Source of the DNA: Lunatimonas sp.
Lineage (GTDB): Bacteria; Bacteroidota; Bacteroidia; Cytophagales; Cyclobacteriaceae
Assembly: GCF_020832325.1 (NCBI RefSeq)
Contig: NZ_JAFIEU010000040.1
Location: 43,065 to 107,064 of the forward strand
DNA: 64,000 nt
Reading direction: 5' to 3'
Positions 29,492 through 39,753 of this stretch are shown piece after piece. The translations under genes were made by a program, and so were the position numbers. The notes under the pieces are model-generated. The model worked only from the letters and a program-made list of their open reading frames with translations. It was not told the origin of the DNA and did not search any database. How positions within the stretch are numbered: the first letter of the stretch is position 1; every line of letters starts with the position of its first letter.

Positions 29492-30904
29492 CTAGCAGTC
29501 GACCCAATTGACGGAAAGAGCCAATCCTCCTTCGGATGTTTCTTTATATTTCCCATTCATGTCCCTGGCGGTTTCCCACATGGTGCGAACCACCTTGTCA
29601 AGGGATACCTTCGTATGTTCCAGGGAAGTTTCCGTCGCCAACTCTGCCGCGTTTATGGCTTTTATGGCCCCCATGGTGTTACGTTCAATACAGGGTACCT
29701 GAACCAGACCGGAAATGGGATCACAGGTCAGGCCCAGATGATGCTCCATAGCGATTTCCGCTGCGGTCAAAACCTGCCCGGGACTACCGCCTAGCAGCTC
29801 GCAAAGACCAGCTGCAGCCATCGCGCTGGAAACGCCGATCTCCGCCTGACACCCTCCCATTGCGGCAGAAAGAGTGGCGTTTTTCTTGAAAATACTGCCA
29901 ATCTCAGCTGCCACCAGCAGAAAGCGAAATACCTCATCCCTACCCGATTGCGCATTTTCAAAGGCCAGGTAATATAGCAACACGGCAGGGATTACGCCTG
30001 CACTGCCGTTGGTGGGAGCGGTAACCACCCTACCGAGTGCTGCATTGACTTCGTTCACGGCTAGCGCAAAGCAGCTAACCCATTTCATCACCCGTCGGAA
30101 TCCTCCCTCAGAGCGCCGGACAGCCGCCAGCCACTCCTGCGGACCAGAATATAGTTCCTTTCCGATGAGTCCCTTATGGAGCTCAAAAGCCCGGCGTTTC
30201 ACATGCAACCCTCCTGGCAATACCCCTTCTGTATGACATCCCAGGTATATGCTTTCCAACATGGTCTCCCAAATCTTCCATAACCCCGATTCGATAACCG
30301 GCTTATCACGTAGCGATAGCTCATTTGCCCAAACGATATCGGAAATGCGCTTATTCTCTCGGGTACAATAGGCCAGCAGTTGATTCGCCTTTTCTATCGG
30401 AAAGGGAAACTGTGCGCGTACAGCGGGAGATTTGTCTTTCTCGCCTTCTTTCTGCACGAATCCACCTCCCACCGAATAATACGTTTCTCCTATCACCCCA
30501 TCGGCCGTAAACGCTTCGAAGCGAAGACCATTGGCGTGGTAGGGCAGAAACGTTCCATGAAAAAAAATGTCCTTGTCCACCTCGAATGGTATTACATGAC
30601 CCCCGGCTAGCCGAAGAATCCCCTGTTCCCGAATTTGGTCCATTAACGCGCCCAGCTGATCCACCGGAAACTGAACCGGATCCAACCCGCACAATCCCAT
30701 CGTTACCGCCAAATCCGTGGCATGGCCTCTGCCAGTAAGGGACAGGGAACCATAGAGGTGCACGTGGACTTTAGTCACCGATGCCAGCCTGTCGGCGCCC
30801 AACTCTTCCAAAAACAGGGAGCCGGCAATCCAAGGACCCAAGGTGTGGGAACTGGAAGGACCGACACCGATTTTTAATATATCAAAAACTGAAATATTTT
30901 CCAT
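29492..30904 (-). CDS. sdaA: L-serine ammonia-lyase (iron-sulfur, single-chain)
   Basis: ISVFDILKIGVGPSSSHTLGPW, NGSAGVIPAVLLYYL, GGCQAEIGVSSAMAAAGL, LTCDPISGLVQVPCIERN. MENISVFD start preferred. Confidence 0.95.
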   Translation of the reverse strand: MENISVFDILKIGVGPSSSHTLGPWIAGSLFLEELGADRLASVTKVHVHLYGSLSLTGRGHATDLAVTMGLCGLDPVQFPVDQLGALMDQIREQGILRLAGGHVIPFEVDKDIFFHGTFLPYHANGLRFEAFTADGVIGETYYSVGGGFVQKEGEKDKSPAVRAQFPFPIEKANQLLAYCTRENKRISDIVWANELSLRDKPVIESGLWKIWETMLESIYLGCHTEGVLPGGLHVKRRAFELHKGLIGKELYSGPQEWLAAVRRSEGGFRRVMKWVSCFALAVNEVNAALGRVVTAPTNGSAGVIPAVLLYYLAFENAQSGRDEVFRFLLVAAEIGSIFKKNATLSAAMGGCQAEIGVSSAMAAAGLCELLGGSPGQVLTAAEIAMEHHLGLTCDPISGLVQVPCIERNTMGAIKAINAAELATETSLEHTKVSLDKVVRTMWETARDMNGKYKETSEGGLALSVNWVDC

Positions 30905-31069
30905 ACTGACACCAAACCGTTTCACTCCTTAACTGGCTAAATATACACCCGAAAAACTGAACCATCAGCATCACATAACCTAGCTGCTTGTTCTTTGCCA
31001 CAGGAGCAGGAGAAAGGAAAGCGGCCACATCCCAAAAAGATGGGCTTCATTTGCAAGCATCCGCGAAAA

Positions 31070-31735
31070 CTACTTCTCAAAGGTAATGCCATCCGGTCGT
31101 GCACCCAGTTGCTCTAAACTGCTGCTCACATCCTTTACCATTCCCTCCGGGCCACACACGTAAAACTCCTGGGAAAAATCGGACAGTTGCTCGTTTAAAA
31201 ATGCCATATTCACCATCCCATGGTGGTGCCCATCGACTTTTTCATCGCTCAAAATGGACAGGAAATTCTCCCCAAGCAAATCGTAAAAATAGGATTCCAA
31301 CACCACATCTTTCCCTCTTTTATTGGCAAATATCAGTTTGTGTCCCGCAAGTTGTCCCTTGGATTCAAGCAGCCGAAGAATACTGATAAAGGGTGTAATA
31401 CCCGCACCGCCTGCAATAAATACACCTGGCCCTCTATAGGTGATGGCACCCCAAGCATCTCCGATCAACAGACGATCTCCTTCCAACAACCCATCCACCT
31501 GATAGGTTACCCCTTGATGGTCTCTGTAGGATTTGATCACAAACTCCAAATGCTCCTCTTCGGGAAGAGAGGTGAAGGTAAACGGACGTTTTTCATCCCG
31601 CCATCCTTCCTTGTCAATGGCCACTTCGGTAGCTTGCCCCGGAACGAAGGTATATCCACGTGGCTTTTCCACTTTTATTTCCTTTACATCGTGTGTAAGC
31701 GATCGGACACTGATAATCTTTACGTTATTACTCAT
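31070..31735 (-). CDS. FAD/NAD(P)-binding oxidoreductase (ferredoxin/flavodoxin-reductase family)
   Basis: DEKRPFTFTSLPEEEHLEFVIKSY (FAD), GVFIAGGAGITPFISILR (NAD), FYVCGPEGMVKDV. Confidence 0.88.
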   Translation of the reverse strand: MSNNVKIISVRSLTHDVKEIKVEKPRGYTFVPGQATEVAIDKEGWRDEKRPFTFTSLPEEEHLEFVIKSYRDHQGVTYQVDGLLEGDRLLIGDAWGAITYRGPGVFIAGGAGITPFISILRLLESKGQLAGHKLIFANKRGKDVVLESYFYDLLGENFLSILSDEKVDGHHHGMVNMAFLNEQLSDFSQEFYVCGPEGMVKDVSSSLEQLGARPDGITFEK

Positions 31736-31843
31736 GTATTCGGTATGTTTGGTTTATAGGTGTTACTGTGCAAATACCGTTCTATTCTTTTAATCGTCGG
31801 ATTTAAATGATACCTTACCCCAAAACAAACGCCAAATAGGTCT

Positions 31844-32938
31844 ATGAACAGATGCTTTTTGGGCAATTTGCTCCTCGCATTCGGAATTTTAATCCTGTTC
31901 GGCTGTGGAAAGAACAATCAGCTTTCGAAAACGGAAGGCATCCCTACGCTGGTAATTCCCCACTCGGAGGCATCCGCTAAACCGGCTTGGTTGACAGATT
32001 ATTCCGACGAGACACGGGCTATTCCCTTAGAAAGTACACCCAAAAGCCTCATATCCTACATAGGCGATGTAGCTTTTGGCGAAACTTACATCTATGTGCT
32101 CAACTTGGGTGCTGATCCCTCCATTATGCAATTCGATTGGGATGGACGGTATATTCGCAGAATTGGAATAAACGGTCAGGGACCAGGTGAATTCCAAGTG
32201 CCTACCTCCATTGCCTACGATGGCCGACGAAAACGGTTGATCGTATGTGCTCCATTTGATCACAAAACACTGATTTTTGAAGAAGACGGAACCCTCGTCG
32301 AGGAGTACATAGATAAGACGCGCATGCTCTCGGCAACCTTCGTTACCTCCGACCACTATTTTTTCTGGGAAAGCCAATACGGGGAGCCACACGAAAATGG
32401 CTTTTTAGTCAATAATCGGTTACACGTGTTAGGTAGTGAATTTGACACCTTAGCCAGCCCCGCACACAACATTCATTTGATCCGCAACCTTGGGCTGGTG
32501 TACCGACAACAAAATTTCGTGTTTCAGGTAAATGACACCAGCTACTTCTTTCTGCCCACCCTCCTGCCAGAAACGTATCGACGAGACACCTTATATACAG
32601 TTTCCAATAATTTTGAGCTAGTACCCGAAGTGAACTTTCGGTTTCGGGAAAGCGTATCGGAAGCCACTTTCCCACCGGAATTCAGCATGGGAGATGTGCA
32701 GGTTACCCCCACACTCTATCAGGTACAGTATCGCTACAAGGGAGAGCGCTACCTATATATCCATGAAAAAAGCAATCGGAAATCCTCGGTAGTAAAGGGA
32801 GGGTTCCAAGACCCAAAATTCCCAGAAACAGGAATGCCCTTTTCAAAATCAAACGGGACCTCCTACTTTGTCATCGAACAGCGAGATGCTGTAGGACAGG
32901 AAGATAATCCCATGCTGCTTTGGGTACGGTGGAAATAA
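31844..32938 (+). CDS. 6-bladed beta-propeller lipoprotein
   Basis: Lipobox LFGCG; GDVAFGETYIYVLNLGADPSIMQFDWDGRYIRRIGINGQGPGEF, typical of the Bacteroidota 6-bladed propeller family. Confidence 0.8.
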   Translation: MNRCFLGNLLLAFGILILFGCGKNNQLSKTEGIPTLVIPHSEASAKPAWLTDYSDETRAIPLESTPKSLISYIGDVAFGETYIYVLNLGADPSIMQFDWDGRYIRRIGINGQGPGEFQVPTSIAYDGRRKRLIVCAPFDHKTLIFEEDGTLVEEYIDKTRMLSATFVTSDHYFFWESQYGEPHENGFLVNNRLHVLGSEFDTLASPAHNIHLIRNLGLVYRQQNFVFQVNDTSYFFLPTLLPETYRRDTLYTVSNNFELVPEVNFRFRESVSEATFPPEFSMGDVQVTPTLYQVQYRYKGERYLYIHEKSNRKSSVVKGGFQDPKFPETGMPFSKSNGTSYFVIEQRDAVGQEDNPMLLWVRWK

Positions 32939-33547
32939 GCGCTTAATTCCAATTGTCCCTATGGCCTGTGGCGGCATGAAATCTAGCACGACGCAGGCGA
33001 CACACGGTGGGATGCCCCGATGGCTATAGGGGCAAACATGCGACCTAAAGGCCGGTAGGCAGGGATTCCATCTGAACATTAAAAATCAATTATAGACAGA
33101 TGAAAGTCTGTGCACACCTAAAAAATACACTCTTAACCAAGCTATAAATAATAACTAATCTTTTTCTAATCGCAGCGTAGCCTATTTTCACAATACATCC
33201 GTAATGTTACAAGTTTGAATGCAATACAAGGAAGAATAGTGTTGCTTGTGACTGATTATCCGTCATTTAGATAATTCAAACATCCAACCCAAAATTTTCT
33301 GAATTCTCAGAAACGACCAAGAGCCTCCTTCACAGGCAGGGATTTCCATTTATGTAATATTAAACGTAAATCAACCGGTAATTCCGAACTTGGCAAGTGC
33401 CCTAAAAGGTATTACCCTCCCTTTGCATAGGCTATAGAAAAACAAGTAATTCATACTACACCTATCTCCCTATTAAGCGATTACCAAAACCCAAAGCCAA
33501 GGCATCAACAACCTCTTTAACACTACTTTACCAATTCCACCAATACG

Positions 33548-36500
33548 ATGAAAGGCTATGAAGGCAATCCGCCTATAAAAGACGAGATTTCTCGGGATGT
33601 ATACCTGAATCTCTTCCAAAAACTAAAATCACCTTCCTTTATTTGGAAAAAAAAGGACGAAGACTACACCTTAGTAGATTACACCGAAGAAGCTCTAAAT
33701 TACTTTCAGGAGTCTGGAAAGCCTTTTCATGGTAAGAAAAGTAGTGAACTGCTGGCGCAATGTATAGAAATGCACCAGGATTTGGAAACCTGTACCAAAA
33801 ACCAACTAGATATAGAGCGGGAATATTCTTTTACAAACACAGGCTTCGAAAAGGAAAAAAGAGTTAAGGTGTATTACAAATGCCTCAATTCGGATTTCAC
33901 ATTCGTCCAACTAGAGGAAGTGAAAATCGCCGAAGAGAACTATTCAAAAAACGTCAAAGAACTATTAAAGTTCATAGAAGGCAGTCCGGCTGCATTAGCC
34001 ATGCTAGACACTGAAATGTGTTATCTAGCTAGGAGCGATAAATGGATTGCCGACTATAATTTGATCGGCAAAGAGCTAATTGGCAAAAGTCACTATGAAA
34101 TTTTCCCCGAAATTGGCGCTGAGTGGAAAAAAATTCATCAAGAATGTTTAAAAGGCAAGGCCGATAAAAGAGACGAAGATTACTTTATCCGTCAGGATGG
34201 AAGTATAGACTGGGTTCGATGGGAAATACGTCCATGGTTTCAGGATAACGGAGAGGTGGGGGGAATCATCCTGTTTACGGAACTAATAACGGAGAAAAAA
34301 CGAATCGAAAAAGAACTAAAGGATCAAGTAATTCGAAGTGAGACGAATGAGGCAAAATTAATTGAAGCCCAAATGGTCTCAAAACTCGGTAGTTGGGAGA
34401 CAAATCTTTTAGACTTAACGGTAAATTGGTCGCCAGAGACCTACAAGATTTTCGAACTGGATCCTAGGGCATTCCAGCCAACGCATGAATCCTTCCTAGA
34501 CTTCGTCCACCCCGATGATAGGGATATGGTACACCATAAATTTATCGCTTCATTTAACACCAAAAACTATAATTCTGTCGAACATAGGATTATTACGGCA
34601 AAAGGAAATATAAAAATTGTAGAGGAAAGGTGGAAGATTCTCTACGATGAATCAGGCAAACCTTTACGGACATTTGGAACCTGTCAAGATATCACCGAAC
34701 GAAGGTTGATACAGCAGGAGTTGCTGGAGACAAAAAAAATATCCGAGGAAAATGAATACCGCCTAACGCTGGCAGTAGAAGCCGCTGAACTGGGAGTCTG
34801 GGACTGGAACCTTCAAACAAATGAATTGATTTGGGACAATCGCATGTACGCCCTGCATGGTTTCACGGAAAATGAAACAAAAAATACCTTTGAACATTGG
34901 GCACATACGCTTCACCCTGAAGACAAATCGGCGGTCATCACAGAGCTTGAGCAGGCAAAAAGAGAAGAAAGAAAATTCGATTCTTCGTTCAGAATTGTCA
35001 AACCTAACGGACAAATAGCATATATAAAAGCAGCCGGAATTTTCCTTAAGAACGAACTCGGTCTTCCTTATCGAATGATCGGAATGAACAGAGATATCAC
35101 TGAACTAGTCAATAGTATTAAAAATACCGAAGAAAGTGAGGAAAAGTTTAGATTGGCTTTTATGACGGCATCAGATGCCTTCTCCATAGGAACAATTACA
35201 GACGGAAAGTTGCTTGAGGTCAATGATAAGTATTTTGACATATTCGGATACACGAGAGAAGAATGTATACATAAAACCTCCCAGGAACTCAACCTGTATA
35301 AAAACCAAGAGGATAGAGCACGTATACTACATGAGCTCAAGACAAAAGGGTATGTAAAAGATCTGGAGTTAGAAGGGAGGAAAAAGAACGGGCAGACCGT
35401 ATTTGTCTCTATGTCTGTTAATTATTTCACAGCGAATGGAGAAGATTACCTCATTGGGTGCATAAGAGATATTACAGATCGGAGAAAAGCAGAGCAGAAA
35501 CAGATAGCTAACTTAAAAATAATTGCAGATTACCGCAATGCACTAGATGCGTCTACTATAGTGGCAATCACCGATGCCAAAGGAAAAATAATTCACACAA
35601 ATGAGAATTTTTGCAAAATCTCCAAATATACCAGTGAAGAGCTGATTGGTCAAGACCATCGGCTTATCAACTCGGGCTACCATTCCAAAGATTTTATCAA
35701 AACATTATGGAAAACAATCTCCTCCGGAAAAACTTGGAAAGGCGAGTTTAAAAACAGAGCCAAAGACGGCTCCTTTTACTGGGTTGACACCACTATAGTT
35801 CCCTTTCTAAACGAAAAAGGTAAACCTGTCAAATACATTGCCATACGGTCTGATATTACCGACAGAAAAATAGCAGAAGATGAGCGGCAAAAAATCATGA
35901 ATGATCTAATACAAAGGAATAGGGATTTAGAACAATTCTCCTATATCGTTTCCCACAACCTTCGTGCACCGGTTGCAAATATTATTGGAATCAGCAATTT
36001 ATTACTTGACTCAACATTGGATCAAGATCAAAAAGACCAATTGAATATTGGGTTAAAAAAGTCAATTCAAGGTCTGGACATGACCTTGAAAGATCTAAGT
36101 TATATCTTGCAAAAGAAGCATGAAATACACGAGAACAAGGTCACGGTAAATCTCACTAACCTTGTTGAAAATATTCAGGAAAGTATTCAAAACCTTATCA
36201 ACAAAGAAGGTGCTGTTTTTATAGTCAATTTTAATGAGATCGATGAAATTAAAACCATAAAAAGCTACCTACATAGCATATTCTACAATTTGATCTCAAA
36301 TAGCATAAAATACAAACAGAAGGCTGTTAACCCCATAATAGAGATAAAAAGCCAATTGTCGGAAAAAAATATCATTATCACTTTTAAGGACAATGGGATT
36401 GGAATTGACCTAACCAAGAAAAAAGATCAAATATTCGGATTATATAAACGATTTCATTTTCATACAGAAGGAAAAGGAATGGGACTGTTTATGGTAAAGA

Positions 36501-36592
36501 CACAGGTAGAAACATTAGGTGGACGAATTGAAATTGATAGTGAAATAAATAAAGGAACCACATTTACAATCAGCTTTGAAAGACCAAATTAA
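33548..36592 (+). CDS. Multi-PAS sensor histidine kinase
   Basis: At least five PAS/PAC modules (repeated ITDRRKAE/ITERRLIQ ends), H-box FSYIVSHNLRAPVANIIGISNLLLDS, N-box YNLISNSIKYK, GIGIDLTKKKDQIFGLYKRFH, GKGMGLFMVKTQVETLGG. Confidence 0.95.
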   Translation: MKGYEGNPPIKDEISRDVYLNLFQKLKSPSFIWKKKDEDYTLVDYTEEALNYFQESGKPFHGKKSSELLAQCIEMHQDLETCTKNQLDIEREYSFTNTGFEKEKRVKVYYKCLNSDFTFVQLEEVKIAEENYSKNVKELLKFIEGSPAALAMLDTEMCYLARSDKWIADYNLIGKELIGKSHYEIFPEIGAEWKKIHQECLKGKADKRDEDYFIRQDGSIDWVRWEIRPWFQDNGEVGGIILFTELITEKKRIEKELKDQVIRSETNEAKLIEAQMVSKLGSWETNLLDLTVNWSPETYKIFELDPRAFQPTHESFLDFVHPDDRDMVHHKFIASFNTKNYNSVEHRIITAKGNIKIVEERWKILYDESGKPLRTFGTCQDITERRLIQQELLETKKISEENEYRLTLAVEAAELGVWDWNLQTNELIWDNRMYALHGFTENETKNTFEHWAHTLHPEDKSAVITELEQAKREERKFDSSFRIVKPNGQIAYIKAAGIFLKNELGLPYRMIGMNRDITELVNSIKNTEESEEKFRLAFMTASDAFSIGTITDGKLLEVNDKYFDIFGYTREECIHKTSQELNLYKNQEDRARILHELKTKGYVKDLELEGRKKNGQTVFVSMSVNYFTANGEDYLIGCIRDITDRRKAEQKQIANLKIIADYRNALDASTIVAITDAKGKIIHTNENFCKISKYTSEELIGQDHRLINSGYHSKDFIKTLWKTISSGKTWKGEFKNRAKDGSFYWVDTTIVPFLNEKGKPVKYIAIRSDITDRKIAEDERQKIMNDLIQRNRDLEQFSYIVSHNLRAPVANIIGISNLLLDSTLDQDQKDQLNIGLKKSIQGLDMTLKDLSYILQKKHEIHENKVTVNLTNLVENIQESIQNLINKEGAVFIVNFNEIDEIKTIKSYLHSIFYNLISNSIKYKQKAVNPIIEIKSQLSEKNIIITFKDNGIGIDLTKKKDQIFGLYKRFHFHTEGKGMGLFMVKTQVETLGGRIEIDSEINKGTTFTISFERPN

Positions 36593-36605
36593 TTAGATAG
36601 TTTAT

Positions 36606-36995
36606 ATGAAATCAGAACCTCAATTTATGCTATTGGATGATGATCCAATCAATAACATGTTCAATAAAATGATTATCAAGAAGATATATCCGGACGCGTC
36701 TCTAATTGCCTTTGAAGAGCCACTAAAGGCGTTAGAATATCTAGAACATTCATTCGATCGTTCGTCTGTTGAGAAAACAACTCTCCTTCTAGATATTAAT
36801 ATGCCCGTAATGTCTGGATGGGAATTCATGGAAGAATTTGAGAACCTTGAGACCGCTATTAAAGAAAGAATAGTTATCTATATACTTTCTTCCTCCATAG
36901 ATCCTAGGGATATCGAAAAAGCAAAAGACAACACGCATGTGATAAATTTTATTGAAAAACCATTATCCGCTGATTTTCTCAAATCTCTGGTATAA
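36606..36995 (+). CDS. Single-domain response regulator
   Basis: MLLDDDPINN acidic pocket, LLLDINMPVMSGWEFM phosphoacceptor loop, FIEKPLSADFL (K); no output domain; 13 nt after the kinase. Confidence 0.94.
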   Translation: MKSEPQFMLLDDDPINNMFNKMIIKKIYPDASLIAFEEPLKALEYLEHSFDRSSVEKTTLLLDINMPVMSGWEFMEEFENLETAIKERIVIYILSSSIDPRDIEKAKDNTHVINFIEKPLSADFLKSLV

Positions 36996-37160
36996 AATAC
37001 GTTGTATGGCCCTGACAAAATTGAAAAGAACTAAGCCTTGGATCGAAGAACTATCCATCAAGCAAAATTGTCGGAACAGATGGGGCATGCCGAGCCTCAT
37101 TGATTGAGAATTTTGTCTATATTTACAACGGGTCGGATCTTTTGTTCGTCCTTGGTTTTG

Positions 37161-37880
37161 ATGGAGGCTCTATTAGAAGGCATGGTTTCCCAATTCTCCT
37201 ACCTAGCATGGTTTGGGGTGACGATTCTTTATTTTTTACTCCTCTATTTTGGCCTGGGAAGCCTATTTCTCAGGGCGTGTAAATTCCTGGCCCGAAAAGA
37301 TCTGCTCCAAATAATTGATACCCGAGAGACCTCTAGCCGTCAGCGTCGGTTTGAGATTCGCCACTCCCTGAAATCCATCGTCATCTTTGGATTCTCTTCC
37401 CTTCCCATTATCTACCTGATTCGGATGGACTTTATCTACCTGCTGCCAAACACGTGGATAAATATCCTCTGGGGCCTAATCCTACTGACGCTTTGGAACG
37501 AGGTCCACTTCTATGTGATCCACCGGATCATGCACCTCAAGCCTATGATGCAACATATTCACTACATCCATCACCGATCCACAGTCCCCACCGTCTATTC
37601 GGTGTACAGTTTCCACTGGCTGGAGGCATTCTTACTGAGTACGGTGCCTCTGACCATTGTTCCATTTATCCCTATGCCTATTGTAGCAGTATTTCTCTAC
37701 CCTACAGTCAGTATCCTGCTGAACTTTGCAGGGCATTGCAATTACCGGTTTGGCACTGGCAGGGGCAATAGCTGGCGACTATTTGGCACGGCTCATCACG
37801 AGCACCACAGCAAGGGAAGGAAGAATTATGGTTTTGCCCTAAACCTTCTGGATAAGCTGTTTTCCAAACCAACGAAATAA
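37161..37880 (+). CDS. Membrane fatty acid hydroxylase/sterol desaturase superfamily protein
   Basis: His boxes HFYVIHRIMH, HIHYIHHRS, HHEHH in a multi-TM protein. ORF-track start 37104 is TTG; ATG at 37161 preferred. Confidence 0.87.
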   Translation: MEALLEGMVSQFSYLAWFGVTILYFLLLYFGLGSLFLRACKFLARKDLLQIIDTRETSSRQRRFEIRHSLKSIVIFGFSSLPIIYLIRMDFIYLLPNTWINILWGLILLTLWNEVHFYVIHRIMHLKPMMQHIHYIHHRSTVPTVYSVYSFHWLEAFLLSTVPLTIVPFIPMPIVAVFLYPTVSILLNFAGHCNYRFGTGRGNSWRLFGTAHHEHHSKGRKNYGFALNLLDKLFSKPTK

Positions 37881-37883
37881 CCC

Positions 37884-39734
37884 ATGCAAGAAGTATATAT
37901 CACCAGTTCAGGCTCCTTCCTCCCCAATTCACCTATTAGCAATGCGGAAATGGAAGATTTTCTGGGCCGTATCCATGGAAAAGATAGCCGAAACCGAGAG
38001 CGCATACTAAAACAAAATGGCATCCAGACACGCTATTATGCCCTGGATAAGCAGCAGCAATCTACCCATTCCAACGCCGAGCTGGCCGCACAGGCCATCC
38101 GAACGGCACTGGAGAGAAGCCGCCTGCGGGCCAGCGAGATCGACTTATTGTGTACGGGAACCACCCAAGGGGATCTGCCCATACCGGGATTTGCCAGCAT
38201 GGTGCATGCCGGTCTGGATTTGGGTACCTGCGAGGTTTCCAGCCACCAAAGTGTATGCGCCAGCGGTATCATGGCACTAAAAAATGCGTATTCCCAGATT
38301 AAATGCGGAGAAAAACAGAACGCCCTATCCGTGGGGAGCGAATTTGCAAGCAGGATGTTCAAAGCCTCCCGCTTTGAGGCCCAAGGGACGGATGCCCTTC
38401 CCTTTTCCGTGGAATTCCTCCGCTGGATGCTTTCCGATGGTGCAGGGGCATTCGTATTGCAAAACCAGAAAAATGAATCCGGGATATCCTTGAAGATCGA
38501 CTGGATTGAATTGAAATCCCACGCCCATGAGTTTCCGGTGTGCATGTTTACCGGGAAAACAGACAACAAAAACGAAACCGAAAAAACCTGGCTGGACTAC
38601 CCCAGCTATGAAGAGGCCTCAGCCGCCGGAGCCATCAATCTCCGGCAGGATGCTCGCCTGCTGGATAGCCTGGTAAAAACCGGTGTAGCCCACTATTTTG
38701 AATTGATCAACCAGGGGAAAATCCAACCAGCGGGCATAGACTGGTTTTGCTGCCATTACTCCTCGGAGGTCTTTAAGGGCCCCATCAAAGAGTTGATGAT
38801 CAAGGGTGGCGGAGAAATCCCTGACGCGAAATGGTTTAGCAACCTTCCTACCAAGGGAAATACCGGCGCTGCTTCCATCTACATCATGTTGGATGAGTTG
38901 CTGTATTCGGACAGGCTACAAGCCGGCGACCGCATCCTGTGCATGGTGCCCGAAAGCGGCCGTTTCATTACTTCTTTTATGCACCTCACGGTGGTCGGGG
39001 AGGATAAAGCCGAAAAGAAGCCCTATACGACCCGGGAAATTGAATCTCCGGAACTAAACCTTGCCAAAAACGAAACCTCCGAGTGGCTCATTCGGAATCT
39101 TGCGCAGGTCTGGATTGATTTTGAGACCGAATTGCTCCAGGTGCCCGTCGTCGCCAAGATCCATCAGGGAAATCTCAGTCTGGCCGACTACAAGCTGCTC
39201 CTGACCGACCTGCGCCAACAGGTAATCGATGGCTCTCAGTGGATCTCCCGGGCCGCATCCCATATCGACATTGGGTTGTTTGAGCTGCGGTCGGCCTTTA
39301 TCAAACATACCGCTGCCGAACACAAGGACTATCAACTGCTCGAACGGAATTTTGAGGCCCTCGGAGAGGATCTCGAGACCATCCGAAGCGGTGAGAAAAA
39401 CATCGGTACCGTGGCCCTCACCTCCTTCGTTTTTCAACAGGCCAGTAAACCAAACCCCATCGATTTGCTGGGGGCCATGTTTATCATCGAGGGCATTGGC
39501 AAACGACTGGCCGGCTATTGGGGAAGGATGATCCAGGAACAACTCCACCTTAGAGACGATCAGGTATCCTTCTTTACCTACCACGGCGTGGCAGATGAAA
39601 ATCACTTTCATAACCTAGAAAAGGCCTTGGAGCACCCGCTTATGAACCTAGACTTGGCCAAGCGAATCGTGAAAACGGCCAAAACTACTGCTAAACTCTA
39701 CGCCATGCAGCTCAATGAGCTAGGCAACTACTGA
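37884..39734 (+). CDS. Beta-ketoacyl-ACP synthase III-like protein fused to C-terminal heme-oxygenase-like diiron oxidase (HDO) domain
   Basis: KASIII triad: Cys in HQSVCASGIMALKNA, His in DWFCCHYSSEVFKG, Asn in FSNLPTKGNTGAASIYIMLDELL. C-terminal about 220 aa helical with IKHTAAEHKDYQLLE, FIIEGIGKRLAGYWG and YHGVADENHFHNLE (H-x3-D-x2-H). Confidence 0.85.
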   Translation: MQEVYITSSGSFLPNSPISNAEMEDFLGRIHGKDSRNRERILKQNGIQTRYYALDKQQQSTHSNAELAAQAIRTALERSRLRASEIDLLCTGTTQGDLPIPGFASMVHAGLDLGTCEVSSHQSVCASGIMALKNAYSQIKCGEKQNALSVGSEFASRMFKASRFEAQGTDALPFSVEFLRWMLSDGAGAFVLQNQKNESGISLKIDWIELKSHAHEFPVCMFTGKTDNKNETEKTWLDYPSYEEASAAGAINLRQDARLLDSLVKTGVAHYFELINQGKIQPAGIDWFCCHYSSEVFKGPIKELMIKGGGEIPDAKWFSNLPTKGNTGAASIYIMLDELLYSDRLQAGDRILCMVPESGRFITSFMHLTVVGEDKAEKKPYTTREIESPELNLAKNETSEWLIRNLAQVWIDFETELLQVPVVAKIHQGNLSLADYKLLLTDLRQQVIDGSQWISRAASHIDIGLFELRSAFIKHTAAEHKDYQLLERNFEALGEDLETIRSGEKNIGTVALTSFVFQQASKPNPIDLLGAMFIIEGIGKRLAGYWGRMIQEQLHLRDDQVSFFTYHGVADENHFHNLEKALEHPLMNLDLAKRIVKTAKTTAKLYAMQLNELGNY

Positions 39735-39753
39735 TCAACCAAACGACGACACC

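Noticed and set aside
31220-31759. 179-aa plus-strand ORF opposite the oxidoreductase
   Set aside because: Antisense of a clear FAD/NAD(P) reductase.
37104-37160. N-terminal extension of the hydroxylase ORF
   Set aside because: It uses a TTG start and adds non-conserved-looking sequence; ATG at 37161 preferred.
39054-39611. 185-aa minus-strand ORF opposite the KASIII-HDO gene
   Set aside because: Shadow ORF inside a coding region; no recognisable domain.
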